A stretch of 64,000 nt of DNA from Eutypa lata (taxonomy: Eukaryota > Ascomycota > Sordariomycetes > Xylariales > Diatrypaceae): positions 3,534,001-3,598,000 of the forward strand of contig JAKULF010000005.1 in NCBI GenBank assembly GCA_022661535.1. Reading direction: 5' to 3'. Under the pieces are notes generated by a model. It had not been told where the DNA came from and searched no databases. It worked only from the letters and a program-made list of their open reading frames with translations. Of this stretch, positions 22,499 through 32,768 are shown piece by piece; the first letter of the stretch is position 1; each line of letters begins with the position of its first letter. A program made the position numbers and the translations under genes.

Positions 22499-24667
22499 AT
22501 GAGCGATGCTGTGCTCCCCATCATGGAGACTTCTTCGAGTTCCACAACGGCACCGCCATCCACCAGCCACTCCACGTCATCCACAAAGGTCCCAAACGAG
22601 AAGACGGATGTCGACAAGCCTGCATTGACTGAAGCTGAGCTCATCCTCAAGGGCAAGAAGAAAGTCGCACGCCACAAGTACATCATGGCCGCCTTCATCT
22701 TCTCGGCCAAGTAAGGCCCACCTACACCAGAGCTCCCCGCAATTGTATAGTTTCAGGGCTGACGAGATGGCAGCTTTTTGCTAATCTTCGCGAGTTGGTG
22801 GTGGGCTGCGTACTACTACATTTACCTCCCATTGATTTGCATGCCGGTTGCGTTGAACGTCATCATGATCGTAAACATCAGTATATGGTCATTGAAAAAC
22901 CTGATCTTCAAGCCGAAGTTCATCATCCCGGAGAACCCGGAGACGATGGTGCTCCTGATGCCATGCTACAATGAATCTTACGAGGAGTGTAGCAAGTCTC
23001 TCGACTCGCTCGTCAACCAGGTCCACATAGACCAGCACAAGAAGGCTATCATGGTCATCTGCGACGGCAAGGTCCGCGGTCCCGGCATGGAGAAGTCCAC
23101 GGGTGGGTACCTCAACGAGGACATCCTCGTGGACCAGACCGAGCGTAGGATGATCAAGGCGGCGTACGTGGCCTGGGACGGGCAGTTGATGGACATCGAG
23201 ATAAGCAAGGGCAACTACAAAGGGGTCCCGTTCTTCTGCATCGTCAAGCAGCAGAACCAGGGCAAGCGCGACAGCCTGATCGTCATCCGCTCGTTCGTGT
23301 ACAAGTTCAACGTGCGGCACGAGCGGCCCAAGGTCATCTTCACGCCCGAGTTCTTCGCTGAGATGTCGGACTGGATGGTCAACGAGGCGGGCATCGATAA
23401 TATTGACCACCTGATCGGTATGGACGCCGACACGGTCTTCGCCGACGACTGCATTAGCCACCTTCTCGTTGAGTCGCGCCACCCCAAGACCATCGGCGTC
23501 TGCGGCTACGTGGCCGTCGACTTCTCTTCGAGGCCGTGGAACATCTGGTCCATCTACCAGTCGGCCGAGTACACGATCGCGCAGGGGCTGCGGCGGCTCC
23601 ACCAGAGCCTCGTGACGCACAAGGTGTCGTGTCTGCCCGGGTGCTGCCAGCTGCTGCGGGTCTGCGACGAGACGTGCGGTGACCGCATCATCATCGACCT
23701 GTTCGGCTACCACCCCAAAGTGACGGACGGCATGCTCAAGCAGATCCGTGCCACAGCGTCCGAGGACCGCAACCACGTCTGCCTCATGCTCATGGAGTTC
23801 ACCCACGCGCAGACGCGCCAGGCCCTTAAGGCCAAGGCCTTCACCGACGTGCCGCACTCCCTGTCCGTCTTCCTCAGCCAGCGCCGTCGCTGGACCCTCG
23901 GCGCCACCGGCAACGACCTCATGTTACTAACCTCGTCCCCGCTCCGCTTCAACCTCTTCGAGCGCGTCGTCGCTCTCTCCAATGTCACCACTTGGACCCT
24001 CAATTTTTTCGTCATCGCCAGTCTGGCGTGCATGGTTAACGCGTTCATCCGTAAGTACTTCCATATAATACCAACTCCCATATACACCTAGGGTAGCCCC
24101 TTTTGAGTCAGCTAGCTTCATGGAGCGATCGTTAACCTCGCTTGCCCCACAGACCAACCCCTCTGGGTCACCATGGCGTTCGCATCAGTCATGTTCGTGC
24201 CGCTGTCCTACTACCTCGTGATGGCGATGTGGCTGCCGGAGAACCGGTTCCAGCGGTACCAGTTCCTGGTGGGGCTGGCGGTTTTCGTGACGTGCGGGCC
24301 CTTCATCAACATCAGCGTGACGCTGTACGCCATATTCTACATGGACAACTTCAGTTGGGGCAAGACGCGGCAGGTGATTGCCGAGGACCCGGAGGAGGAG
24401 GGCGCCGCCGAGGGGGAGGTGGTGGAGAAGATCGTCGAGCCGCCCGCTCCCGGCCTTCCCGCCCCATCCGACGACATCGCCGCGATTGCCAGTGGCCACC
24501 GCTGCAACTCCATCCCCGACCTCGAGAACCAGCTCGACCAAGTCCACCAGCCGTACATCGCTCCCGCAGGCCGTCGTCGGGTTGACTCCATCCTCTGCGC
24601 CGAGCTCGAGAAATTACCCGACATCGACAAGCTGCCTGACATTAGGCGGTGGCGCACGTCGGGGTGA
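22499..24667 (+). CDS. chitin-synthase-like GT2 glycosyltransferase
   Basis: A 667-residue membrane processive beta-glycosyltransferase. Exons 22499-22710, 22774-24050 and 24153-24667 (introns of 63 and 102 bp, the first creating SANFLLIF, the second FIHQPLWV). Residues 1-55 are disordered, followed by about two membrane spans (62-115). Catalytic marks: CDGK near 167, MDADT near 287-291, CLPGCCQLLRV near 357-367, ASEDRN near 400-404 and QRRRW at about 440-444. C-terminal spans follow, then an acidic/Pro-rich tail. The set D, DxD, EDR and Q(R)RRW is that of chitin synthases, but the protein lacks the usual long N-terminal region of class I-VII enzymes (about 900 residues or more). With a GGHC dehydrogenase beside it, an alternating or uronic-acid polymer, as made by hyaluronan-type enzymes, is a possible product (inference). 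Confidence 0.92.
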
Positions 24668-25289
24668 TGATTGCCACCACCATCGTCATCGTCATGATTG
24701 TCTATATTTTCTAAGAGGTGGAGACTATGAAGTTAAAAAGTGCTTTTTCTTGTAGGTGGGAGAGCCGGGAAGGATTGATTCATTTTATTTTTTATTTTTT
24801 GAACTTTATCAGAGCATGCGATGCGTTCAATGCAGAGATTGTTAATTCCCAGCAGAAATATGTTAGAAGACTAGCATACCCAGTTACATTTGTACGATTA
24901 TGAATATACTCCCATTATGGGGAATGACCTCGGACTGGCAGAGGTTTGCCGATATATAGCGATATACTGATAATTAGATTATAAACAGCCATAGCGTTTA
25001 CTTCATTGTAAAGTCGTGTGACTGCTTTGAACCGAATTTACTTGGTGTTTCTTAACTAGGTATGTAGTTGTAGTCAGGGGTGTAAGGAAACTAAGCAGTC
25101 TGCATGTGGTTAGCAGCCAGACTAGGTAGAATTCAGTCTGTAGGTAGTTATCTCCACTTCAAGTCTTCACGAAAGAAAAATTCAATCGTTAATGATCTAA
25201 GATTTGCCAATGGCCTATTCCTCACATACTTCAAACACGATACGGGTCTCCGATTACTTAGTTCATATCAAGATGCCAATGAAACATCA
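24668..25289. other. intergenic
   Basis: 3' side of the GT2 gene up to the tRNA gene. T-rich just after the stop codon. No other feature seen. Confidence 0.5.
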
Positions 25290-25385
25290 GCTGGCGTGGT
25301 CTAATGGTTATGATTTCTCGTTAACATTGATGTTAATTACCCCCAACATCCGAGAAGGTTCCGCGTTCGATCCGCGGCGCTAGTA
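25290..25385 (+). tRNA. tRNA-Val (AAC) with 23-nt intron
   Basis: Cloverleaf folded by hand. Acceptor 25290-25296 pairs with 25378-25384 (two G-U pairs); D arm with TGGTCTAATGGTTATGA as box A; anticodon stem TCTCG/CGAGA with loop TTAACA plus C, giving anticodon AAC. The intron 25327-25349 sits at the canonical place after position 37 and contains GTT, which can pair with the anticodon. Variable loop is AGGTT; T stem CCGCG/CGCGG is perfect with loop TTCGATC (box B). The first T run downstream is the T6 at about 25423-25428. The two wobble pairs in the acceptor leave room for a decaying copy. Confidence 0.7.
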
Positions 25386-25446
25386 CAGATCTTCTTCCAC
25401 ATCCATCCTCTACGATGGTTGTTTTTTGCTTCTTGGATGAAGCTTA

Positions 25447-26292
25447 GGGCGTGTTCTCGAGCAAAAGCAGAATTTACTTATGGGTTATAATTAGCCATTT
25501 AACAAAAGCATTTAATTCTGTTCTTTACAAAAGCATACAATTTTTTTACGATTAATTAACTAATCCCGCGCTGGACCTTCCGTATATCGGAACCAATCAG
25601 ATTTTAGGAATTTACTGAAGAAAATCCATCAGCAATTAAGCACTTTTTTGGCGCTAAAAGTGGGCTGCTTTTATTGAATTTACAAAATTAGGACCTTTTC
25701 GGCGTATTATAGTTGAATAGGCTGTTATCACGATATTGCCTAATTATGTATAAAGGTCGAAAGTTGGATGCCTAAAAATAGCTGCCATGACAAATACCTC
25801 AGAATATTTATAATATCACATATTATTTGCACTATACGTAAAGACCTGTCGCATACAGGCTACTCCGTAAGTTCCATTTCCTAATAGCAGCAAAGGTGGC
25901 AACAGCTAGGTAGCAGCAGCTAGGTAGTATAAGTAGCAGTAAAGGTGGTGAAGTAAGTGGCAGCAAAGGTGATGAAGTAGGTGGTAGCAAAGGTAGTAAA
26001 GTAGGTAGTAAAGGTAGCAATATCAAGGTGGCAAAAAGTAAGTGGCAGCAAAAAGTCAATGCTCAATATCGTGATATTCGTCAAATCAGCCCATAATAAG
26101 GTAGTAATAACTTCATTTAGCAGCCGTATTCAGCAATTCAGCAATTCGAAGAACAGAAAGCCTTTAAAATCAACAAATTGCTTACGTAACCACCATCGAT
26201 AATTCGGTGATTTCGGACCGGTTCATTCCCTTTAAGCAACAAGGTGCCCATTGGCCACCAGCAAAAGCCTGCTTTTGCTTAAGAACACGCCC
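25447..26292. mobile_element. non-autonomous TIR element (Harbinger-like)
   Basis: 846-bp element with 24-bp terminal inverted repeats at 25447-25470 and 26269-26292 (22 of 24 bases match; both ends begin GGGCGTGTTCT). A direct TTA lies immediately outside each end (25444-25446 and 26293-26295), which fits the 3-bp TWA target duplication of PIF/Harbinger elements. The inside is AT-rich, has no transposase frame and includes a tandem repeat. Just inside the right end is GCAAAAGCCTGCTTTTGC, a perfect palindrome. It is inserted about 60 bp past the tRNA-Val gene. Confidence 0.75.
25884..26055. repeat. imperfect minisatellite inside the TIR element
   Basis: Tandem, diverged copies of a unit of about 20-24 bp of the form GTAGGTGGCAGCAAAGGTG. 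It is translated on neither strand in a convincing way. It makes up about a fifth of the element. Confidence 0.65.
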
Positions 26293-28125
26293 TTAAGTTA
26301 GGTCTGTCTTTTTGGAATTGCAATTTTCGGGAGGTCAGGCGATAGATTGATTGCCTGGATTCTCAGTAGACGTTTCGTTTTCATCTGCTTCGAATATTGG
26401 CTTCGCTACTATGTATTGCTAACTCCGAGTGGCAGCTATCGCACGTCGGGACAACGTGGGGTTTTGATCTCAGTTCTCATCGCAGACGGGCATCATAGGA
26501 AATACCTTCATCAATTATGCGCAATTAATCAATGGTTTTCCTGTCTCTCTTTTTGAGCCTAGCGCTAGTGCTACGGCTAATGATCCTCAAGAGCCTCAAC
26601 GCGGGGGGGGCTCGGGAATTTAAATCAAACCTCTTTTGAATGATAGTTAGCCGCGTCCGGTAAGACATCCAACACCCGGTAGAACGGAAAACACCGAATG
26701 CATCCTTATGGGGCTCGATCGGATCGCGAGGCGATATGCCAACTAAGTAAGAGTTCCAACATCTTCGCTGCGACCTTTCTTGATGGTAAAAAAATCAATC
26801 ATGCAGAGTTGGTTGTCATCACGTGATCCTTACGGCGGCATCTGGATTCGTAGAAAGAGACCAATGAGTTAACTTCGTGTGTATTCGCCCAATTGAAGAT
26901 GGGCCTGTCTGTATCAATCCAAGACATTCAATGCTGGGTTATCAGATCACAACGTGGCATCAACTCTCCTTTATACTAAATCTGTAAATTTGTCAAGTTA
27001 TCACCCACGATGGACTACCAGGTAACTAGTTAGTTAGTTATACGAAGTACGAAAAAGTTTGTTTAATGAGGCGCTGTCGCTCCTAATCTGCAAGCCAAGA
27101 TTCTTGGGACTCAGGGGGTCTGTGCCGACCGAGCCGTCGATCCCTTGTTTCATAAATATGGTCTGCCTTGGTATGGCTTATACCTTGTATTTGCAAAGCC
27201 CCAGCTGAGGTGATGCTTTTATATGCAATTGTGCAATTATCTATTTCGCCTCGACGGATTGTCATTGGTTTCAATACCTCAGCCCTAACTACGAAGTACA
27301 TACATGTACGTTGCTACCTACATGTATTGCACATACATACACACACACACACTGTACTGCACTGCACTAATGACTGCGATATCAGGATGTATGGGATTTA
27401 AACCAGTTTCCATGCCTCCTTTTTCAATGCGGACCTACATACTGTGTTCATAAGTGGATCGTTTTATACGCGGAAAAAGCTTGCAATGCTGAGGCTGTGT
27501 GAGTGCAGATCATTTTTAACTAAACCAGAATCACCTGTCCCTTCCGTATAACTAAATATATACATACATCCTAGGTAGGCGGACCATAGGCAAACAGACC
27601 ATAAATATTCGTATGATGCCGTGCAGTCTTACAATCTCGCCGACAAGTCAGATGTGGCTTCCTTTCTAAGACAAAATACTGGTCGCTTGCGGTAAATTCC
27701 TCAATTACCAAGGTAGCTTCTGTTAGCGTTTTGAATTCGGGATTCCTTCCTGCCAAGAACAGCCAAAGTAGGACGACCGACGTAACTATTGTGAAAGGGT
27801 CCCCACGCTGCTGAGCGGTGCTGCTGAGCGAGCGAGCAAGCAAGCGAGAGCAGTTTGGACCGGTTTAATGAGTGATTGACGTCTGTCTTGGCTTAGACCC
27901 AGAATTCCTAGGCAATCATTTTATTCACACCAATTGCTACAACGTATTAACAAACTGTCCTGTCCATTCCCTGAGCTACTATTTCTTTTCCTTTTTCTTT
28001 CTTTTCCTTCTGGTCTTCTTCTACTACACACGATTCCCACTCTTGTTTGACCATGACAAGAGTCCAAGAATTGCGTGCTATAGGTACCCCTTGAAAACTG
28101 TATGATCCTCTAGCCTCTTGCAATA
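26293..28125. other. intergenic
   Basis: No convincing gene. It contains a G8 run near 26604, an AC repeat near 27339-27350 and a pyrimidine-rich tract (27986-28020) about 110-140 bp before the next start codon, which is likely promoter. Confidence 0.5.
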
Positions 28126-29350
28126 ATGAGATACAGTTACGCTCGTTTGGGTGTCATAGCCGCTGTCGTCTTCATCGTCTTCTCCACATTTTTCTACGCG
28201 AGTCTACCCGACGACCGCCCATTCTCCTGCAGAACCCTTAAGACATGTGGCTTCCAACCCCCGCCGGAGTACCCCCATGAAGTTCCGGAGGGGTTCTTCA
28301 ACAACACCGAGGAGGAGGAGGGGCAATGGGCCGACGGCACATTGTACTACCGGCGGGAGGTGCCGGATACGAACCCTAATGTGCTATTCCTGACCCTCAA
28401 CAAAGACGCCACGGCCTGGGGCAAGGACTTTTTATCCACGGGCCGGTCGATCCAGGACTTCGTCAACCTGCTGATCACCACCGACCTGGACTTCACCGCG
28501 GTATCGCTGGGGGTGATGACGGCGTCGCGCGACGAGTTCGACGCCATCAAGCGGGAGACGCAGGCCTACCCGTTCGCGCGCATCTCGGTGTTCTTCCAGG
28601 AGGCCAGCGGGCCGGACACCAACATCCCGTACAAGGACCGGCACGACCCGGAGGTGCAGCGGCAGCGGCGCGCGCGGCTCTCCATCCTGCGCAACTACCT
28701 GATGCTGCGCAGCCTGCAGGACGAGCCGCACATGGTCTGGGTTAACGCCGACATCGCCGAGTTCAGCCCGGGCATCGTGCAGGCCATGATCGGCCACGCC
28801 GAGGAGCGCCCCGGCGACGTCGGCCTCATCACCGCCCGCTGCTCCAAGTACCGCCCCGACGACGACTACGACCACAACGCGTGGAGCCTCGACCGGGACG
28901 CCCCCGGCCTGCTGGGCCCCGTGGCCGAGAAGGACCACGAGACCGCTGCGCTGCGCCTCGGGAACACCCGGCACCATGTCGACGAGCTCGTCAAGGGCAC
29001 CAACGACGACGACCTCATTCCGCTTGACAGCGTCGGGGGCACGATCCTCTACATCCGATCTAGCCTCGTGCATCGCGGTGTCACTTTCCCGCCGTTCTAC
29101 GTCGTGGGCACCATGTTCGGACACGACGGCTGGGTCGGCATCGAGACGGAGGGCATATGCTATATTGTGCAGCAGCTGGGTGATGGTGCCGGCTGCTTCT
29201 TATTGGGAGGAAGCCACAAGGTCAGGCATGTTGATTCTGACTGAGGATTCTGACGATTGCTACCTTCCCACCTGGGCCTACCACTACACAGATGATAGTG
29301 GATTGGCCCTTGCTTGCATTTGTTCTTCCCCGTCACGGAGATTGGGATGA
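28126..29350 (+). CDS. Anp1/Mnn9-type GT62 mannosyltransferase
   Basis: Golgi type II glycosyltransferase of the Anp1 family (alpha-1,6-mannan polymerase subunits). ATG at 28126; residues 8-27 form a signal anchor. Domain marks: VLFLTLNKDATAWG, HMVWVNADIAEFSPG (NAD at the usual DxD place), LIPLDSVGGTILYIRSS and GWVGIETEGICYIVQQLG. The simple frame stops at 29244, but the conserved ending LPTWAYHYTDD is found in another frame, so a 46-bp intron at 29180-29225 (GTGATG donor, GTCAG acceptor) is proposed, giving exons 28126-29179 and 29226-29350 and 392 residues. The splice is less sure than the family. Strong GC bias like the GT2 gene. Confidence 0.88.
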
Positions 29351-30625
29351 CTGGCGCATAGTGTTTTTTTTTGTGTATATCCTGTCCGGGCGCATTTTGG
29401 CTAAACCAGCATCACTTACTACTTTTGATACCCTCACGTTAGTATTCGGATAGTCAATATCGACATGTTTATCCCAGTTATCGAGGAGAGCTGCATAGTG
29501 AAAAGTGAAAGAATATGTAGCATCTAGATTCGGAACTTCATGTTTCGGGTCCTCCCTTATTCCACTGCTAACGTCAGCAAGCCACTTTTGGTATATACAC
29601 CATAAGACACCATTGTTATGTGGTGAAATTCGACAAGGTAATAGTTAGGAGCAAAAACAGTCAGTGAGCATGTACTTGTTACCAATGGTATGGCTACACT
29701 TCATTAAGAAAGATCGATCACAACACACTTACGGAAATCGAATTTACCGGTTTGACGTCATGTGTTTTAAGACTAAAAGGAGCTCGAATAGAAAGGCGGC
29801 AAATTATATATTGGATCGTCCAAAATCCAACGTCGGACTTTTAATAATTGAAAGGGCCATTGCACCGGTATATATACCCCGCTGTCCGGTGATTATAGTA
29901 AACACCGGTAGTCATGATACTAGACCCATCACTCCTTAGGCCTGGTCGGATGCTTGATAGGGCCGCTAATTAAGCTCTACCATGAATATAACATTGAATC
30001 GCACAGCTAAACAATTCCTTGGTGTTTTTGATGTTGGATGAAAGCTAACGGGGTTACGTAGGATGAACACCTAAGACGTAACAAGAAGTTGGTAGCATTT
30101 TGCCATAACAGAGCAGGTCTTAGACATAGTTATACAACTGTACCGTCTGGAGGCGAAGTTTTGCAATGCCATAATTATATGAAATCTAGAGCAACCAATT
30201 AATAGCGAGCTAAATCCCACGTCCTAAGTACCTATTTCCTTTTTGACTGCATTTATTGTCTTATTATTTTGTTCCACCCGTTGGAGCATTACGAATTCGC
30301 CTTTAAGTGAGCACTGGTGGTCAAAGCGTAATAAATATATGAAGTCTAAACAATAATTAGGTATTCTTATGTGTGCCTCTATTTGCTGTACCTGGCTTAT
30401 TCATACATACAACATACCTAAAGAAACTGTCTAAGTGGAGGGCACCGACCTGAGCCGGATTTATGTATATACCTATAGCGACGCTAAGCGCCCCTTAACT
30501 GCATGTTCTCCTCCCCTTCTATGTGTAACACCAAGTTAATTACCTAGCCCTCTTCGTTCATCGTTGTTGTGACAGAAATAAAGTACTTAGCGGCGTGCCG
30601 AAGGAATGTGGAAATGGGTCACCCA
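29351..30625. other. AT-rich intergenic
   Basis: About 1.3 kb between the convergent 3' ends of the GT62 gene and the membrane protein gene. No convincing frame, RNA gene or repeat. Confidence 0.5.
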
Positions 30626-32768
30626 TCAATGTTCGCCATTGTTTTCCATTCGAGTTAGAGGTACTTGACTATAACCCCCTTCCTCTTTGGTCATTATGGA
30701 CCGTTTCCTGCAACTGTTACCCGAACAAACCGGCTTTGGTCCTACGGGGACTCCGTAAAACCAGTTCACATGACCGGCACTGTAACATCTTAGCTTGGAC
30801 ATCTACAGCTGGATAAGCAAGTCTACTCACCCATCTAAGTCTCCATGCCCTTTGCGTTCCATTGCGGAGTACGTCTCAGGGTCTTTCCACCACTCCTTGA
30901 ATGCTTTCGTGCGGGCAAACAGGTACCACTGCGCGAGTGCGTAAATATATTTCATATGGACGACCCCATGGGCTACTGGTCCCGTGATGAGCGGCTCCAC
31001 TGGAGGTTGGTCCTTGTAGCTTCCATCCAATAGACTTCTCTCCTCCGTATCGTACTGGACAAAGAGTTGGATGTTCGTGCACGTTCTTGCCACCAACGCG
31101 GCGACAATTCTAGTCAATTTTTCGACGAGTGGTGACAGAAGAACGAATAGCGCGGCCGCCCACTGCAATATCTATGTTAGCTACTTCTCTTTCTATATGG
31201 CCTAGGTACCATTCGGAAGCTGCAATTCAAGAACTCTTTTTAACTAAGAAATGTACTCCTGAATCATGCTAAATAGGCGCATAAATAACTCTGGAAGTTA
31301 CTTACTGGAGCCCACGAGCCAACCGCGTCCGAATGCTCGCTCGTAGAATAAGCCCCAATCCAGAACTCAAAGGCGACGATGGATAGGACAAAGAAGAACG
31401 GAGAGGCCACGAGGCTGAAGAATGCCAGTCCATAATATAAGGTCGCGATTAGCTTGGCGATTAGGCGGCGAAGGCGGCGGTATATCCTTTGAGAGTTGTG
31501 CGGGCCTTGTACATGCATCCTTCTTAGGGTTCTCTGCTGCCGGCGACCCTTGAACACGAACGAGGTGATGTCTTGGCGGCCCGCGTTCACAACCCGGAAG
31601 ATAGCATTACGGACTGACTCGGAATCGGAGTTCACGCTGAGCAATGCTAGCAAGCCCATAATGAGGAAGAAGATCCAGAAATAGACTACTATGTTCAGGA
31701 GAACAACGGCACCACCCTTCGCCTCGTCGCAGTCCCGGTCTGTGCAGTAATAACTTAATGTTAGGCTGTAGGACAGCTGAGGTGCCATTCCTTGGTTATT
31801 CCGGAGTGGAGCCGTTGGATTGAGCAAGCCGCAATAGTCAACGCAGTGGCAATTGTTATAATCTTCCATGCTCCAGGGTATAACCTCAGCAGGGAAGGCC
31901 CTCTCGAGGGGGCGGGGACAGTCTTTGTCACAGGATGCGACAGACCATACTCGATCGATATCCCAATAATCCAAGTTGACGGTATAGTAACAGACAATCG
32001 CAAAGCTGACGAAGATGAGTATCGACCAGTATACTAGTATTACTTTGCCGCTGTTGGTTTTAAACGAGTCCGACCAACATAGTATCGGTATAAGTACGAT
32101 GGCGCAGATTGCGACGACAGGTGCAATCCCCCAGAAGTCTACGTCTCCGTGTTGTATAGCAGTCTGTATATCATCAGAAAGATAATTCTCAGAACCAAAG
32201 CTAAATTTGTAAAACGCCAAAAGCGTGAACAGGTGGATGCATGCGGTTGCCGAATACGACATCACAACGCCGAGGGCAGCCGTAGCCATATTGGTACGAT
32301 GTCTGAATAAAACGGCGAATACGATCAAGACGTAGAAAAGCACCCTAGGTAAGTGGTCACTGTAATATCTAGAGTCAGTAATTACTTCTTCATGTGTATC
32401 TTGGTGAAGTATGGGAGTTGTTCAGGAGTTATTACTCCCGAACATGCCCTTTCACCAACTTTAAGAAGCGAAGCTGACCACGAAGGGAAGAAAATAACTC
32501 TGGAAACTACTTACTACTGCCCACTCAGTGGGTATATGCACGAGATGTCGAAGAGCGTTTTATTTGCATCTAGAAGCTGTGTAAAGACCGGCAACGCCAG
32601 ATCTAGCCGGACACCTGTGTGGTTGAAATCAAGTGTTGTTCTGTTATCCGGGTAGATCGTGAGCTGTGATCCAGGGTCCAAGGTTCCGTTGGGATAGACG
32701 TAGTATTTACTATCGTAAACAAACTCAAACAATGACCCATCGAAGTTATCCGCAATCGAAGCCATCAT
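30626..32768 (-). CDS. multipass membrane protein, unknown function
   Basis: A 597-residue protein of a family I cannot name. Exons 32515-32768, 31306-32359, 30831-31162 and 30626-30779; introns of 155, 143 and 51 bp, all keeping phase. The last exon is supported by a GTGAGT donor and a clean acceptor; without it the protein would stop at 30827. Residues 1-85 carry several N-glycosylation sites (NGT, NRT, NHT, NKT) and are probably outside. About seven hydrophobic spans follow, with a Cys-rich loop (CDKDCPRP, NNCHCVDYC) between spans and a basic loop (RRLRRLIAKL). The C-terminal tail is polar and cytosolic. A receptor or channel role is possible but nothing proves it. Confidence 0.78.

Noticed and set aside
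22889..23857. 322-codon open frame on the strand opposite the GT2 gene
   Set aside because: Mirror of a GC-rich coding exon; no start context or motif of its own. The plus strand carries all chitin-synthase motifs.
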